Positions 37,873 to 47,452 of a stretch of 64,000 bases of DNA are shown one piece after another. Each line of letters starts with the position of its first letter. The first letter of the stretch is position 1. Both the position numbers and the translations under genes were made by a program. Under the pieces are notes generated by a model. That model saw nothing but the letters and a program-made list of their open reading frames with translations, searched no databases and was not told the DNA's origin. Source of the stretch: Clostridiales bacterium (GTDB lineage Bacteria; Bacillota; Clostridia; Christensenellales; JAISNN01); assembly GCA_031276195.1 (NCBI GenBank), contig JAISNN010000032.1, positions 1-64,000 on the forward strand, in the 5' to 3' direction.

Positions 37873-40299
37873 ATGGAAAAATTCCGGCGCGCAAAAACGC
37901 GAAAAATCAAAGCCGAACGCTACGATCCGCTTCCGGACGAAGGACTTACGGAGGCGCAGGTTCTCGAACGCGTTTCAAACGGGTTTGTGAACGGCGTACC
38001 TTCCGTCGGTTCTAAGTCCGTCGGCAGAATTCTTTTTGACAATATTTTCAATTTTTGCAACGGCTTAACCATCGCTCTCGCGCTTTTATTGGTCGCGGTC
38101 GGCGCGGCGGACTACGCCGTCAGTTCGCTTATCATTTTTGTCAGCGTCGGCATAGGCGTTTCGCAAGAAATACGCGCGAAAATCGCGGTCAAAAAACTTT
38201 CGCTCACGGTCGGCGGAGAATGCGGCGCGGTGCGCGGAGGAAAAATCTCAAAAATTCAAACGCGCGATTTAGTTTTGGACGACGTGTACGTCTTGAAAGC
38301 GGGGATGCGCGTCCCCGTCGATTCCGTAATTTTGAGCGGAGAAGCGGAAATCGACGAACAAATCATAACGGGCGAAAGTATTCCCGTCAAAAAAAGAGCG
38401 GGCGATACCGTTTTGGCGGCGTGCGGCGTCGTTGCGGGGGAGACGACGGTTCGCGCGGATAAGGTCGGGGCGGATTGCTATATCGAAAGCGTCGCCCGCG
38501 CCGCGAAAAAAATCAACCGGCCGCACTCTAAACTCTTTACAAAATTGAACGGCATAATAAAAATCATCTCATGCTTTTTGATTCCGTTAGCCGTTATGTC
38601 CTTTATCTCAAACAGCGTAACGGGCGGAAACGGAATACGCCTCACGGTGATAAATACCGCGAGTTCGGTTCTCGGTATGATCCCGGTGGGTATTTTTTTG
38701 CTTGCGTCGACCGCCCTCGCCGTCGGAGTTTTGAAACTCGGAAAGAAAAAAACGCTGGTGCAGGATATATACGGCATAGAAATGCTCGCGGCGGCGGACA
38801 CCCTTCTAATCGACAAAACGGGTACGATGACGGACGGAAATTTGGAGATTGCGGAGGAGAACGCGCTGACCGAAACGGAATATCCGCCCGGTGAAATCGC
38901 CGCCGCGATCGTAAACGCCGCGCGCGACGAAAACCAAACCGCCTTGGCGTTCAAAAGAAAATACGCCGACGGGGGGCGGATAAAAGCCGTCAAGACCGCG
39001 CCGTTTTCGCCCGAAAAAAAATATTCCGCCGTCGAGACCGAAAATTGCTCTTACGTCTTGGGCGCGCCCGATTTCGTTTCATACGGCGACGCGCGCGTGG
39101 ACGGCTTTGCCGAAAAAAGCGCGATGAAATGCGAAAGAACCCTCGCGCTCTGCCGCTTCGACGGGAAAATTGAGGAATTCTCAAAGGAAAAAGCCGTTCC
39201 GATCGCAGTTTTCGCGCTCCGCGACACATTGCGCCCCGACGTTAAGGAGACTTTTGAATGGTTTAAAAACAACGGCGTGGATATAAAAATCGTTTCGGGC
39301 GACAATCCGCTCACCGTGTGCGAAACGGCGAAAAAAAGCGGAATCGAAAACGCCGGGAAATACATAAATTGCGCGGATTTAAGCGACGCGGAGTTGGAGG
39401 CGGCGGCGGATAATACGGTATTCGGGAGAGCCGACCCCGAACGGAAAATGAAACTCGTGAAAATTCTGCAAAAAAAGGGGCGTACCGTATGTATGATGGG
39501 CGACGGCGTGAACGACGTGCGCGCGCTTAAAGAAGCGGATTGTTCCGTCAGTCTCGCCTCGGCAAACGAAACGGCGCGGAACGTTTCGCGGATCGTGCTT
39601 TTAGACGACGATTTCAAAAATATGCCGCGCATAATAGAGGAGGGCGGCAGCGTGGTCGGAAATATGGAAAAGGTCGCGGCGGCCTTGCTTATGAAGACGA
39701 TGTTCGTGATGTTTTACGTATTCGCGTTTTCGATCGCCGGCTTTTTTAACAAATCGGGGTATTTTCCTTTCGACACAAAACGGCTGATGCTTGTGGAACT
39801 TTTCGTGCTGGGATTGCCGCCGTTTGTATTCGCGGTGCAGCCGAATAAGGAGCGGGTCAAGGGCAATTTTCTATGGAATATCGGGAAAAATGCGATTCCC
39901 GCCGCCGCCGCGCTGATAGTATCCGTCGGAATCGTATTTTTGCGTACGTTTTTGACGGGAGATATGCTGTATATAAGAGGTTTGGGAGTCGGCGCGGAGG
40001 ACTATATATCGTCGCTGGCGGCGATAGCGTTGGCGGTCGGCGGCTTTTCCGCGTTTATAATTATTACTCTTCCGCCTAATAAATTCCGCTTGACCGCAAT
40101 CGGACTTATGTTCGCGCTCTTTATATCGGGTTTGTTCGCCGATAAATATCTGTTCGGGGGATTGTTCTTTAATACCGCGCTGCCCGTAGGCGAGGATATC
40201 TTGACGTTATTAATCTCGCTCGCCGTGTGCGTGGGCGTAAATCTTTTTTTGCGCGCGGTTATGGAAAAAATGGAGGCGAAATTTAAGAGGCGGAGTTAA
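37873..40299 (+). CDS. HAD-IC family cation-transporting P-type ATPase
   Basis: ITGESIPV, LLIDKTGTMTDG, MGDGVNDVRALKEAD. Confidence 0.92.
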   Translation: MEKFRRAKTRKIKAERYDPLPDEGLTEAQVLERVSNGFVNGVPSVGSKSVGRILFDNIFNFCNGLTIALALLLVAVGAADYAVSSLIIFVSVGIGVSQEIRAKIAVKKLSLTVGGECGAVRGGKISKIQTRDLVLDDVYVLKAGMRVPVDSVILSGEAEIDEQIITGESIPVKKRAGDTVLAACGVVAGETTVRADKVGADCYIESVARAAKKINRPHSKLFTKLNGIIKIISCFLIPLAVMSFISNSVTGGNGIRLTVINTASSVLGMIPVGIFLLASTALAVGVLKLGKKKTLVQDIYGIEMLAAADTLLIDKTGTMTDGNLEIAEENALTETEYPPGEIAAAIVNAARDENQTALAFKRKYADGGRIKAVKTAPFSPEKKYSAVETENCSYVLGAPDFVSYGDARVDGFAEKSAMKCERTLALCRFDGKIEEFSKEKAVPIAVFALRDTLRPDVKETFEWFKNNGVDIKIVSGDNPLTVCETAKKSGIENAGKYINCADLSDAELEAAADNTVFGRADPERKMKLVKILQKKGRTVCMMGDGVNDVRALKEADCSVSLASANETARNVSRIVLLDDDFKNMPRIIEEGGSVVGNMEKVAAALLMKTMFVMFYVFAFSIAGFFNKSGYFPFDTKRLMLVELFVLGLPPFVFAVQPNKERVKGNFLWNIGKNAIPAAAALIVSVGIVFLRTFLTGDMLYIRGLGVGAEDYISSLAAIALAVGGFSAFIIITLPPNKFRLTAIGLMFALFISGLFADKYLFGGLFFNTALPVGEDILTLLISLAVCVGVNLFLRAVMEKMEAKFKRRS

Positions 40300-40679
40300 T
40301 ACCGTTTTAATACCGTTTGCCGAGAGCGCGGACGTAAATCTTTTTTTGCGCGCCGTTACGGAAAAAACGTTAAATATTAGAGGGTTTTAAATTTTCGCGG
40401 TAAAAAGCGTTAACGGTTGCTTTATTTATTACGAATTTTTAGAACTCCCGAATATTATTAGTATGTTATATCCGTTAGACTTTTAATCCGCGTAGTATAC
40501 GGATTGAAAGTTTAACGGGTATAATTTTATACCGTTAATTTTATTTGATAAAAGCAGCGATATATGATATAATAATTCAATAAACGGCGTCTGCGCGCGC
40601 GGATATGCTGTTTTAAATTCCGCGCGGACGCCGTATAATACCGTAAAACGCGGATTTTTTTAAAAAAGGGGTTTATTTT

Positions 40680-42467
40680 ATGGAAAAGTTATCGTCCGTT
40701 GAGTTAAGGAAGCAATATTTGAATTTTTTTAAAGAGAGGGGGCACGCGGTTTTGGATTCGGCGTCGCTTATCCCCGAGAACGACCCGACGGTTTTGTTTA
40801 CCACCGCGGGAATGCACCCGCTCGTCCCGTATCTTATGGGCGAGAAACACCCGCTCGGAAAGCGTCTGGCAAGCGTTCAAAAGTGCGTCAGGACGAGTGA
40901 TATCGAGGAGGTCGGCGACGCTACTCATTTGACATTTTTTGAAATGCTGGGGAATTGGTCTCTCGGCGACTATTTCAAAAAGGAATCGATCAAATTCAGT
41001 TACGCCTTTTTGACGGAGGTTTTGAAAATCCCGAAAGAGAGGTTCGTCGTATCCGTCTTTAAGGGCGATTCCGACTGCGAAAAGGATATCGAAAGCGCGG
41101 ATTATTGGGTCAAAGAGGGCTTGAAACCGTCGCAAGTCTATTTTTTGCCGAAAAAAAATAATTGGTGGGGGCCTGCGGGATTGACCGGTCCTTGCGGTCC
41201 CGACACCGAAATTTTTATCGATACGGGCAAGGAAAAATGCTCGCCGTCCTGTTCGCCCGCGTGCGATTGCGGAAAATATATCGAGATTTGGAACAACGTC
41301 TTTATGCAATACAATAAAACCGCGGACGGAAAATTCGTTCCGCTTGAAAATAAGAACGTCGACACGGGTATGGGCTTGGAACGCACGGTTTGCATTCTTA
41401 ACGGATTGAAATCCGTCTATGAAACCGACCTTTTTCAAGACGCGATCGCCTTAATCGAGGCGCGTTCGGGCAAGAAATACGGAGAGAATCCCGACGTCGA
41501 TAAAGCCGTTCGGATCATCGCCGATCATACCAGAACCGCCGTGTTTATCTTGGGCGACGAAAACAACGTTACGCCGGGCAACGTCGATCAGGGCTATGTC
41601 ATAAGGCGGCTTTTGAGGCGCGCCATTAGGTATTCGGGGCAGTTGGGGGCGGGAACCGCGCTCTTGACCGAACTCGCCGCGCTCTACGCCGAGAAATACG
41701 AGAACGTGTATTCCGAACTTTTCAAAAACAGAGAACGCATAATTTCCGAGATCGCAAAGGAATCCGAAAAATTCGACAGAACGCTCGCGGGCGGCTTGAA
41801 AGAGTTTGAAAAGGTCGCGGCTGTTTCCGCCGGAACGGGCGTAATCGACGGGGCGGCGGCTTTCCGTCTTCACGACACTTTCGGTTTTCCCGTCGAAATC
41901 ACGGAGGAGTTGGCGCGCGACAGAGGGTTGACCGTCGACCGCGAAGGTTTCGGCGCGGCGTTCGCCGTCCATCAGCAAAAATCGCAGGCGGGCGCGGAAC
42001 AGAAATTTAAGGGCGGTTTGCACGACCATTCGGAGCAGACGACCAAACTTCACACCGCGACGCATCTCTTGCAAGCCGCGCTAAGACGCGTTTTGGGCGA
42101 TACGGTATTCCAAAAGGGGAGCAACATAACGGCGGAAAGGCTTAGATTTGATTTCAGTTTTGACAGACCGATGACGGCGGAGGAGATCGCGGAAGCCGAA
42201 AGATTGGTGAACGAGGTCATCGCTCAAAAAATCGACGTGGTGATGGAAGAGATGACGGTCGAGGAGGCGAGAAGCGGGGGAGCGTTGGGAGTTTTTGAAT
42301 CGAAATACGGCGAAACGGTCAAGGTCTATACGGTCGGGAATTTCAGCAAGGAGATTTGCGGAGGACCGCACGCGAAAAATACGGGGGAATTGGGATCGTT
42401 TAAGATCGAAAAAGAACAGAGTTCGTCGTCGGGAGTCAGGAGAATCAGAGGAACGATAGCGGAGTAG
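40680..42467 (+). CDS. alaS: Alanine--tRNA ligase, short form lacking C-Ala domain
   Basis: MEKLSSVELRKQYLNFFKERGHAVLDSASLIPENDPTVLFTTAGMHPLVPYL ... HTATHLLQAAL ... CGGPHAKNTGELG ... GVRRIRGTIAE then stop. Confidence 0.93.
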   Translation: MEKLSSVELRKQYLNFFKERGHAVLDSASLIPENDPTVLFTTAGMHPLVPYLMGEKHPLGKRLASVQKCVRTSDIEEVGDATHLTFFEMLGNWSLGDYFKKESIKFSYAFLTEVLKIPKERFVVSVFKGDSDCEKDIESADYWVKEGLKPSQVYFLPKKNNWWGPAGLTGPCGPDTEIFIDTGKEKCSPSCSPACDCGKYIEIWNNVFMQYNKTADGKFVPLENKNVDTGMGLERTVCILNGLKSVYETDLFQDAIALIEARSGKKYGENPDVDKAVRIIADHTRTAVFILGDENNVTPGNVDQGYVIRRLLRRAIRYSGQLGAGTALLTELAALYAEKYENVYSELFKNRERIISEIAKESEKFDRTLAGGLKEFEKVAAVSAGTGVIDGAAAFRLHDTFGFPVEITEELARDRGLTVDREGFGAAFAVHQQKSQAGAEQKFKGGLHDHSEQTTKLHTATHLLQAALRRVLGDTVFQKGSNITAERLRFDFSFDRPMTAEEIAEAERLVNEVIAQKIDVVMEEMTVEEARSGGALGVFESKYGETVKVYTVGNFSKEICGGPHAKNTGELGSFKIEKEQSSSSGVRRIRGTIAE

Positions 42468-42474
42468 AAAGGCT

Positions 42475-42760
42475 GCAAAAAAACGCGGTACTATACCGCG
42501 GAAAACGCTATAAAAAAAACGGAAAAAAGTATCGGATTTCAGGCGAAAATACAGCAAAAAAACGCGGTACTATACCGCGGAAAACGCTATGAACAAACGG
42601 AAAAAAGATATCGGATTTCAAGCGGAAATATAGCAAAAAGACGCGGTATATACCGCGGAAAACGCTATAAAAAGACGGAAAAAAGATATCGGATTTCAGG
42701 CGGAAATACAGCAAAAAAGCGCGGTACTATACCGCGGAAAACGCTATAAAAACCGCCGGA
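42475..42760. repeat. ~77-bp tandem repeat, about 4 copies, containing cGCGGTactATACCGCG dyad
   Basis: gcaaaaaaacgcggtactataccgcggaaaacgctataaaaaaaacggaaaaaagtatcggatttcaggcgaaaatac repeated. Confidence 0.9.
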
Positions 42761-42798
42761 TATCAGGCGAAAAAATTCACAAAAAAGAGAATAAAAAA

Positions 42799-43356
42799 AT
42801 GACGGAAAGAGAAAAAATGGTCGGCGGCTTGATGTACGACCCTTCGGACGCGGAGTTGACGGAACTCAGAAAGCGCGCGCGTCTGCTCTGCGAGGCGTAT
42901 AATTCGACTTCGGTTACGGAGGAAGAAAGACGCGGAGAGATCTTGAAAGAACTTTTCGGGGGAATCGGAGGCAATATAAAAATCGAACCCTCTTTTTATT
43001 GCGACTACGGCGGTAATATATACGTCGGAAAGGAATTTTACGCGAATTTTAATTGCGTAATTTTGGACGTCGCGAGAGTGGAGATCGGAGATAACTGTAT
43101 GCTTGCGCCGAACGTCGGAATCTATACGGCGACGCACCCTATCGATCCGATTTTGAGAAACGGCGGGCGCGAATACGCGAAGCCGGTTAAAATCGGGGAT
43201 AATTGCTGGCTGGGCGCGGGCTGTATAATAAATCCCGGCGTAACGATCGGAAACAACGTCGTCATAGCGTCGGGCGCGGTCGTTACGAAAAGTTTTCCGG
43301 ACAACGTCGTCATAGGCGGCGTTCCCGCGAAAATCATAAAGAAAACCGACGGCTGA
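42799..43356 (+). CDS. Maltose/galactoside O-acetyltransferase (left-handed beta-helix)
   Basis: MTEREKMVGGLMYDPSDAELTELRKRARLLCEAYNST ... hexapeptide repeats. Confidence 0.9.
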   Translation: MTEREKMVGGLMYDPSDAELTELRKRARLLCEAYNSTSVTEEERRGEILKELFGGIGGNIKIEPSFYCDYGGNIYVGKEFYANFNCVILDVARVEIGDNCMLAPNVGIYTATHPIDPILRNGGREYAKPVKIGDNCWLGAGCIINPGVTIGNNVVIASGAVVTKSFPDNVVIGGVPAKIIKKTDG

Positions 43357-43716
43357 AAAAGTTAAAATACGGAACGGTAAAATTTACGGACGGTAAAATT
43401 TATAAAAAAACGTAAGTTCATACCGCGTAAAAACGTTATAAAAACAAAAAAAACGTATTTGCATTCCGGATAAAAATATAACGAAAGACGCGGTACTATA
43501 CCGCGTAAAAACGCCTAAAAATTCAAAAATCATAAAAGCGGAAAAACGAAAAATAAACGGCGGTATGAAATTCAAACAAAATAAAAAAAGCGGTTTGTAA
43601 ACGCAAACGTTTAAATTCTAAAAATTCAAAAATGCAAATTATAAGCGCAAGCGTTTAAATTCAAAAATAAAAAAATAAAAAACAAAAAAACACAAAACTT
43701 TCGGCGGAGAAAAAAA

Positions 43717-44889
43717 ATGGATTATCAAGAGCAAGCGATGATTAAACACAAAGAATGGGCGGGCAAAATCGAGGTCGTTTCAAGGGTTCCCGTCAAGACG
43801 AAAGACGACCTCAGCGTCGCCTATACGCCCGGCGTCGCCGAGCCGTGTCTGGCGATCGAAAAGGACGTAAACCTTTCGTATACCTACACGCGCCGCGGCA
43901 ATCTCGTTGCCGTCATAACGGACGGAACGGCGGTTTTGGGGCTGGGCGACATCGGACCCGAAGCGGGAATGCCCGTTATGGAGGGGAAGTGCGTGCTGTT
44001 CAAGGAGTTCGCGGGCGTGGACGCCTTTCCCGTCTGCATAAGGAGCAAGGACGTAAATGAAATCGTAAACACCTGCAAAATGATCGCGGGCAGTTTCGGC
44101 GGAATCAATTTGGAGGACATCTCGTCGCCGCGCTGTTTCGAGATTGAAAAACAACTAAAAGCCGCCTTAGATATACCCGTATTTCACGACGACCAGCACG
44201 GAACCGCCGTCGTTTCTCTCGCCGCGCTCAAAAACGCCGCGAAGTTACGCGGTAAAAAACTTTCCGAATTGAACGTCGTCGTCAGCGGAGCGGGCGCGTC
44301 TGCGATCGCGGTCACAAAACTGCTTTTGGCGGCGGGGGTCGGCGATATCGTGATTTGCGACAGGGCGGGCGCGGTCTATAAGGGGCGCGGCGGTCTGAAC
44401 GCGATCAAGGAGGAGATGGCGGAAATCACGAATAAAAACGGAAAAAAAGGTACGCTTGCCGACGCGGCGAGGGGCGCGGACGTGTTTTTCGGGCTTTCCG
44501 CGCCGAAATTGTTTTCCGCGGAAAACGTGAGGTCGATGAATAAAAATCCGATCATATTCGCGATGGCGAATCCTATGCCCGAGATTCTGCCCGACGAGGC
44601 GAAAGCGGCGGGGGCGTTTGTCGTGGGGACGGGCAGATCGGATTTTCCGAATCAGATAAACAACGTTTTGGCATTCCCGGGGATTTTTCGCGGCGCGCTG
44701 GACGTACGCGCTTCGGACATAAACGACGAAATGAAAATCGCCGCCGCAAACGCGCTCGCGGAACTTATCACGGACGCGGAATTGAATCCCGAATATATAA
44801 TTCCCGCGCCTTTCGATAAACGCGTGGCGGGAGCGGTCGCGAAAAAGGTTATGGAAGCGGCGGTAAGGACGGGAGTGAACAGGATTTAG
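43717..44889 (+). CDS. NAD(P)-dependent malic enzyme
   Basis: DLSVAYTPGVAEPCLAIEKDVNLSYTYTRRGNLVAVITDGTAVLGLGDIGPEAGMPVMEGK. Confidence 0.95.
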   Translation: MDYQEQAMIKHKEWAGKIEVVSRVPVKTKDDLSVAYTPGVAEPCLAIEKDVNLSYTYTRRGNLVAVITDGTAVLGLGDIGPEAGMPVMEGKCVLFKEFAGVDAFPVCIRSKDVNEIVNTCKMIAGSFGGINLEDISSPRCFEIEKQLKAALDIPVFHDDQHGTAVVSLAALKNAAKLRGKKLSELNVVVSGAGASAIAVTKLLLAAGVGDIVICDRAGAVYKGRGGLNAIKEEMAEITNKNGKKGTLADAARGADVFFGLSAPKLFSAENVRSMNKNPIIFAMANPMPEILPDEAKAAGAFVVGTGRSDFPNQINNVLAFPGIFRGALDVRASDINDEMKIAAANALAELITDAELNPEYIIPAPFDKRVAGAVAKKVMEAAVRTGVNRI

Positions 44890-45046
44890 GGCGGCGTTAC
44901 GCGGAATGCCGAAAATCGGTAGCGTAAAATTTTTTTAAAGGTCTTGTTTTTGCGTTATACTTATGATATAATATAATAGCGGCTGAATTTTATAGTAAAA
45001 TCGCTATAAAAGTTTAACCGCCGTATTAAAACGGAGGTCACGGAAT

Positions 45047-45553
45047 ATGGATCAAGAAAAAGAGAACGCTTTAAACGGGATGAAAATTCCTTTGTCGCCG
45101 TTTATGGCCGCGTTGGAAATTATTACGCTTCTTTTAATCGTTTCGTGTGCGACGGTCATTTTTGCGAAATACGAGGGGCTTCCCGAATTTGCCGCATCGC
45201 ATTTCGATATGCTCGGGAGACCGGACGCTTGGACCGATAAGGTTTGGTTGTTGGTCGTGTTGTTTGCGGCGGTCGTCGTTTATGCCGCGGTGAGCGTCGT
45301 CGAATGTTTTCCGCAGATTTTCAATATTCCCGTCAAGACGGACGAAAATAACGGAAAAAGCGTTTTGCGCGTGATCGGAGTCGGCGTCGCATTCGCGAAA
45401 CTGATGATTACGTTGATGTTGCTGTCGGGCGCGGTTTTTACTTGCTTTGAAAACGCGGTTCCGCCCTTTCTTTATATCGGTTATATCGCGGTTTTTTTAG
45501 GCGGATCGGTCTTGTTCGTTGTGAAAATTATGAATGCGGGAAAGGCGGTTTAG
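45047..45553 (+). CDS. DUF1648-like membrane protein
   Basis: LPEFAASHFDMLGRPDAWTDK followed by TM helices. Confidence 0.7.
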   Translation: MDQEKENALNGMKIPLSPFMAALEIITLLLIVSCATVIFAKYEGLPEFAASHFDMLGRPDAWTDKVWLLVVLFAAVVVYAAVSVVECFPQIFNIPVKTDENNGKSVLRVIGVGVAFAKLMITLMLLSGAVFTCFENAVPPFLYIGYIAVFLGGSVLFVVKIMNAGKAV

Positions 45554-45663
45554 GCGGAATGAAAAGAGGGCGTAAAGGCATTTTATTTAATTGCCGATTG
45601 CGCCGCTTGCTTTAACCCGTCGTCATTGACGTAAATTAGTTCATATATCAAACCTACGCTTCC

Positions 45664-45688
45664 TTATCCTCATCTCGCGGAGGGGAAT
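45664..45688 (+). repeat. Partial copy of dispersed repeat family A, copy 8
   Basis: ttatcctcatctcgcggaggggaat. Confidence 0.6.
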
Positions 45689-45931
45689 ATGCGGATTGCG
45701 GATAATGAATTAAAACGATTGAGAAAGACATAAATACTTTTGTCTAATGAAAAAGAATTGAGAAAGATTTAAATATTTTTGAGGGATAAAAAACGAACGA
45801 GATAGTTTGGGAATATTTTTTTATATAAATGAAAAAAACGCTTTAAAAAGATCTAAAAACTTTTCGGCGCGTGAAAAATGCTTAAAAAAGCAAAAAAGGC
45901 ATAAATATTTTTTTTAATACGCAAAAAATGA

Positions 45932-45993
45932 TTGACTTGTTTTGCGATTGGTGGTATATTGTATAGGCACCTGCGTTTAGGTGTAATTTTTTT
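45932..45993 (+). promoter_or_regulatory. rpmG promoter (TTGACT-17-TATATT) and mini hairpin/U-tract leader
   Basis: TTGACT 45932-45937, TATATT 45955-45960, CACCT(68-72)gcgttt AGGTG(79-83) then TTTTTTT. Confidence 0.75.
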
Positions 45994-46009
45994 GGAGGTG
46001 TTTGCCGTA

Positions 46010-46159
46010 ATGCGTACAAAAATTACCTTGGCTTGCACGGAGTGTAAACAGAGAAACTACGACGATATGAAGAACAAAAAGAATACGCCCGACAGGCTCG
46101 AATTGAAAAAGTATTGCAGATTTTGCAAAAAACACACCGTTCACAAAGAGACGAAATAA
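46010..46159 (+). CDS. rpmG: 50S ribosomal protein L33
   Basis: [59 protein letters not shown]. Confidence 0.95.
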   Translation: MRTKITLACTECKQRNYDDMKNKKNTPDRLELKKYCRFCKKHTVHKETK

Positions 46160-46555
46160 TTTCACGCGGAAACTTGCGGTTTTCCGAAACGGCGGGGATA
46201 TGGTTTTTTAGGGCTTGTTTTGGATTTTGAATTTCAGAATTTAAAGTTGAAAGAAGTTAAAGGCTTATCGGATTCCTAAAATAATAGGAAAGAAGTTATA
46301 AGCCTTATCGGATTCCGAAACGATAGAGGAAAGTTTTGCGGAACTTATCTTTGACGTTAGGAAAAGACTTTTTTTAAGGCTTTTTGAATTCCGAAAATAA
46401 ATAGGAAAGAAGTTATAAGTCTTAATCGGATTGCCGGATCTTTAAAGGAAAAAGAGTTTTAAATTCCGGATTTTGGTATACAAAAAAGGGTAATCGCGGG
46501 TTTAATTCTAAGGAAATTACGTTTGTTTTAAAACGAAAATAATCGAGGTGGATAT

Positions 46556-47119
46556 ATGGCACAAGAGCCGAAAAAAATTCAAGCCGCCGACGGAGTCGTT
46601 ACGGTCAAAAAGAGCGACCTTGCCAAACTGAAAAAAAACAAGGCCGCCGCGAAACAGTCCGACGGCGCGAAGCAGTCCGACGGCGTGAAACAGGCAGTCG
46701 GAGTCAAGCAGGCGGGCGGGGTCAAGCAGGCGAACGTTTCCTCCGCTCAGACCGCTCTTTCTCCCGCGGCGAAAAGGCGGAACGAAATCATCGAAAGACG
46801 CCAAAAGGCTTTGGCGCAGGCAAAACGCGGACAGCAAAGCGTCAAAAAACAGCCGCGTAAGGACGGCGAAAAACCCGTTACGGGCTTCGCGCGCGTCAAG
46901 AGATGGTTCGTCAATATCGGAAAGTGGATCGCGAGAAAGTTTAAAGAGACGGTTTCCGAACTGAAAAAAGTTACGTGGCCCGAGCCGAAAGAGGCGGTCA
47001 AGCAGACGCTTGTGGTTTTGGCGGTCGTGGCGTGCTTTTTGGTCGTGCTTTTCGTTATGGACTTGGGGCTTTCAAACCTTTTGAAATTGCTTGCGAGCGC
47101 GGCGGAAAAGAGCGTATAA
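46556..47119 (+). CDS. secE: Preprotein translocase subunit SecE with extended basic N-terminus
   Basis: C-terminal FKETVSELKKVTWPEPKEAVKQTLVVLAVVACFLVVLFVMDLGL; between rpmG and nusG. Confidence 0.9.
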   Translation: MAQEPKKIQAADGVVTVKKSDLAKLKKNKAAAKQSDGAKQSDGVKQAVGVKQAGGVKQANVSSAQTALSPAAKRRNEIIERRQKALAQAKRGQQSVKKQPRKDGEKPVTGFARVKRWFVNIGKWIARKFKETVSELKKVTWPEPKEAVKQTLVVLAVVACFLVVLFVMDLGLSNLLKLLASAAEKSV

Positions 47120-47335
47120 GGCGTAGGTTTTGTTTTTTTAACCGCTTTTTTTAAAAATTGCGGAAAGAGAGCGAAAGGACAGTTTTTAAGAATTAGTATA
47201 GGTTTTGTTTTTTTAACCGCTTTTTTTTAAAATTGCGGAAAGAGAACGAAAGGACAGTTTTTAAGAATTAGTATAGGTTTTGTTTTTTTAACCGCTTTTT
47301 TTAAAATTGCGGAAAGAGAGCGAAGGGATAGTTTT
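47120..47335. repeat. ~75-bp tandem repeat, 3 copies, between secE and nusG
   Basis: gtaggttttgtttttttaaccgctttttttaaaattgcggaaagagagcgaaaggacagtttttaagaattagtata repeated. Confidence 0.9.
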
Positions 47336-47452
47336 TTTAACTTGCGTTGGAATCACTTTTTTTGAATTTCGTTGAAAGAGAGCGGACGGAGCCGATTTTA
47401 TGACAAGCGTACAATAAAAAGGCTTTTGGATTTTTGATTGAAGGAGCGGATA

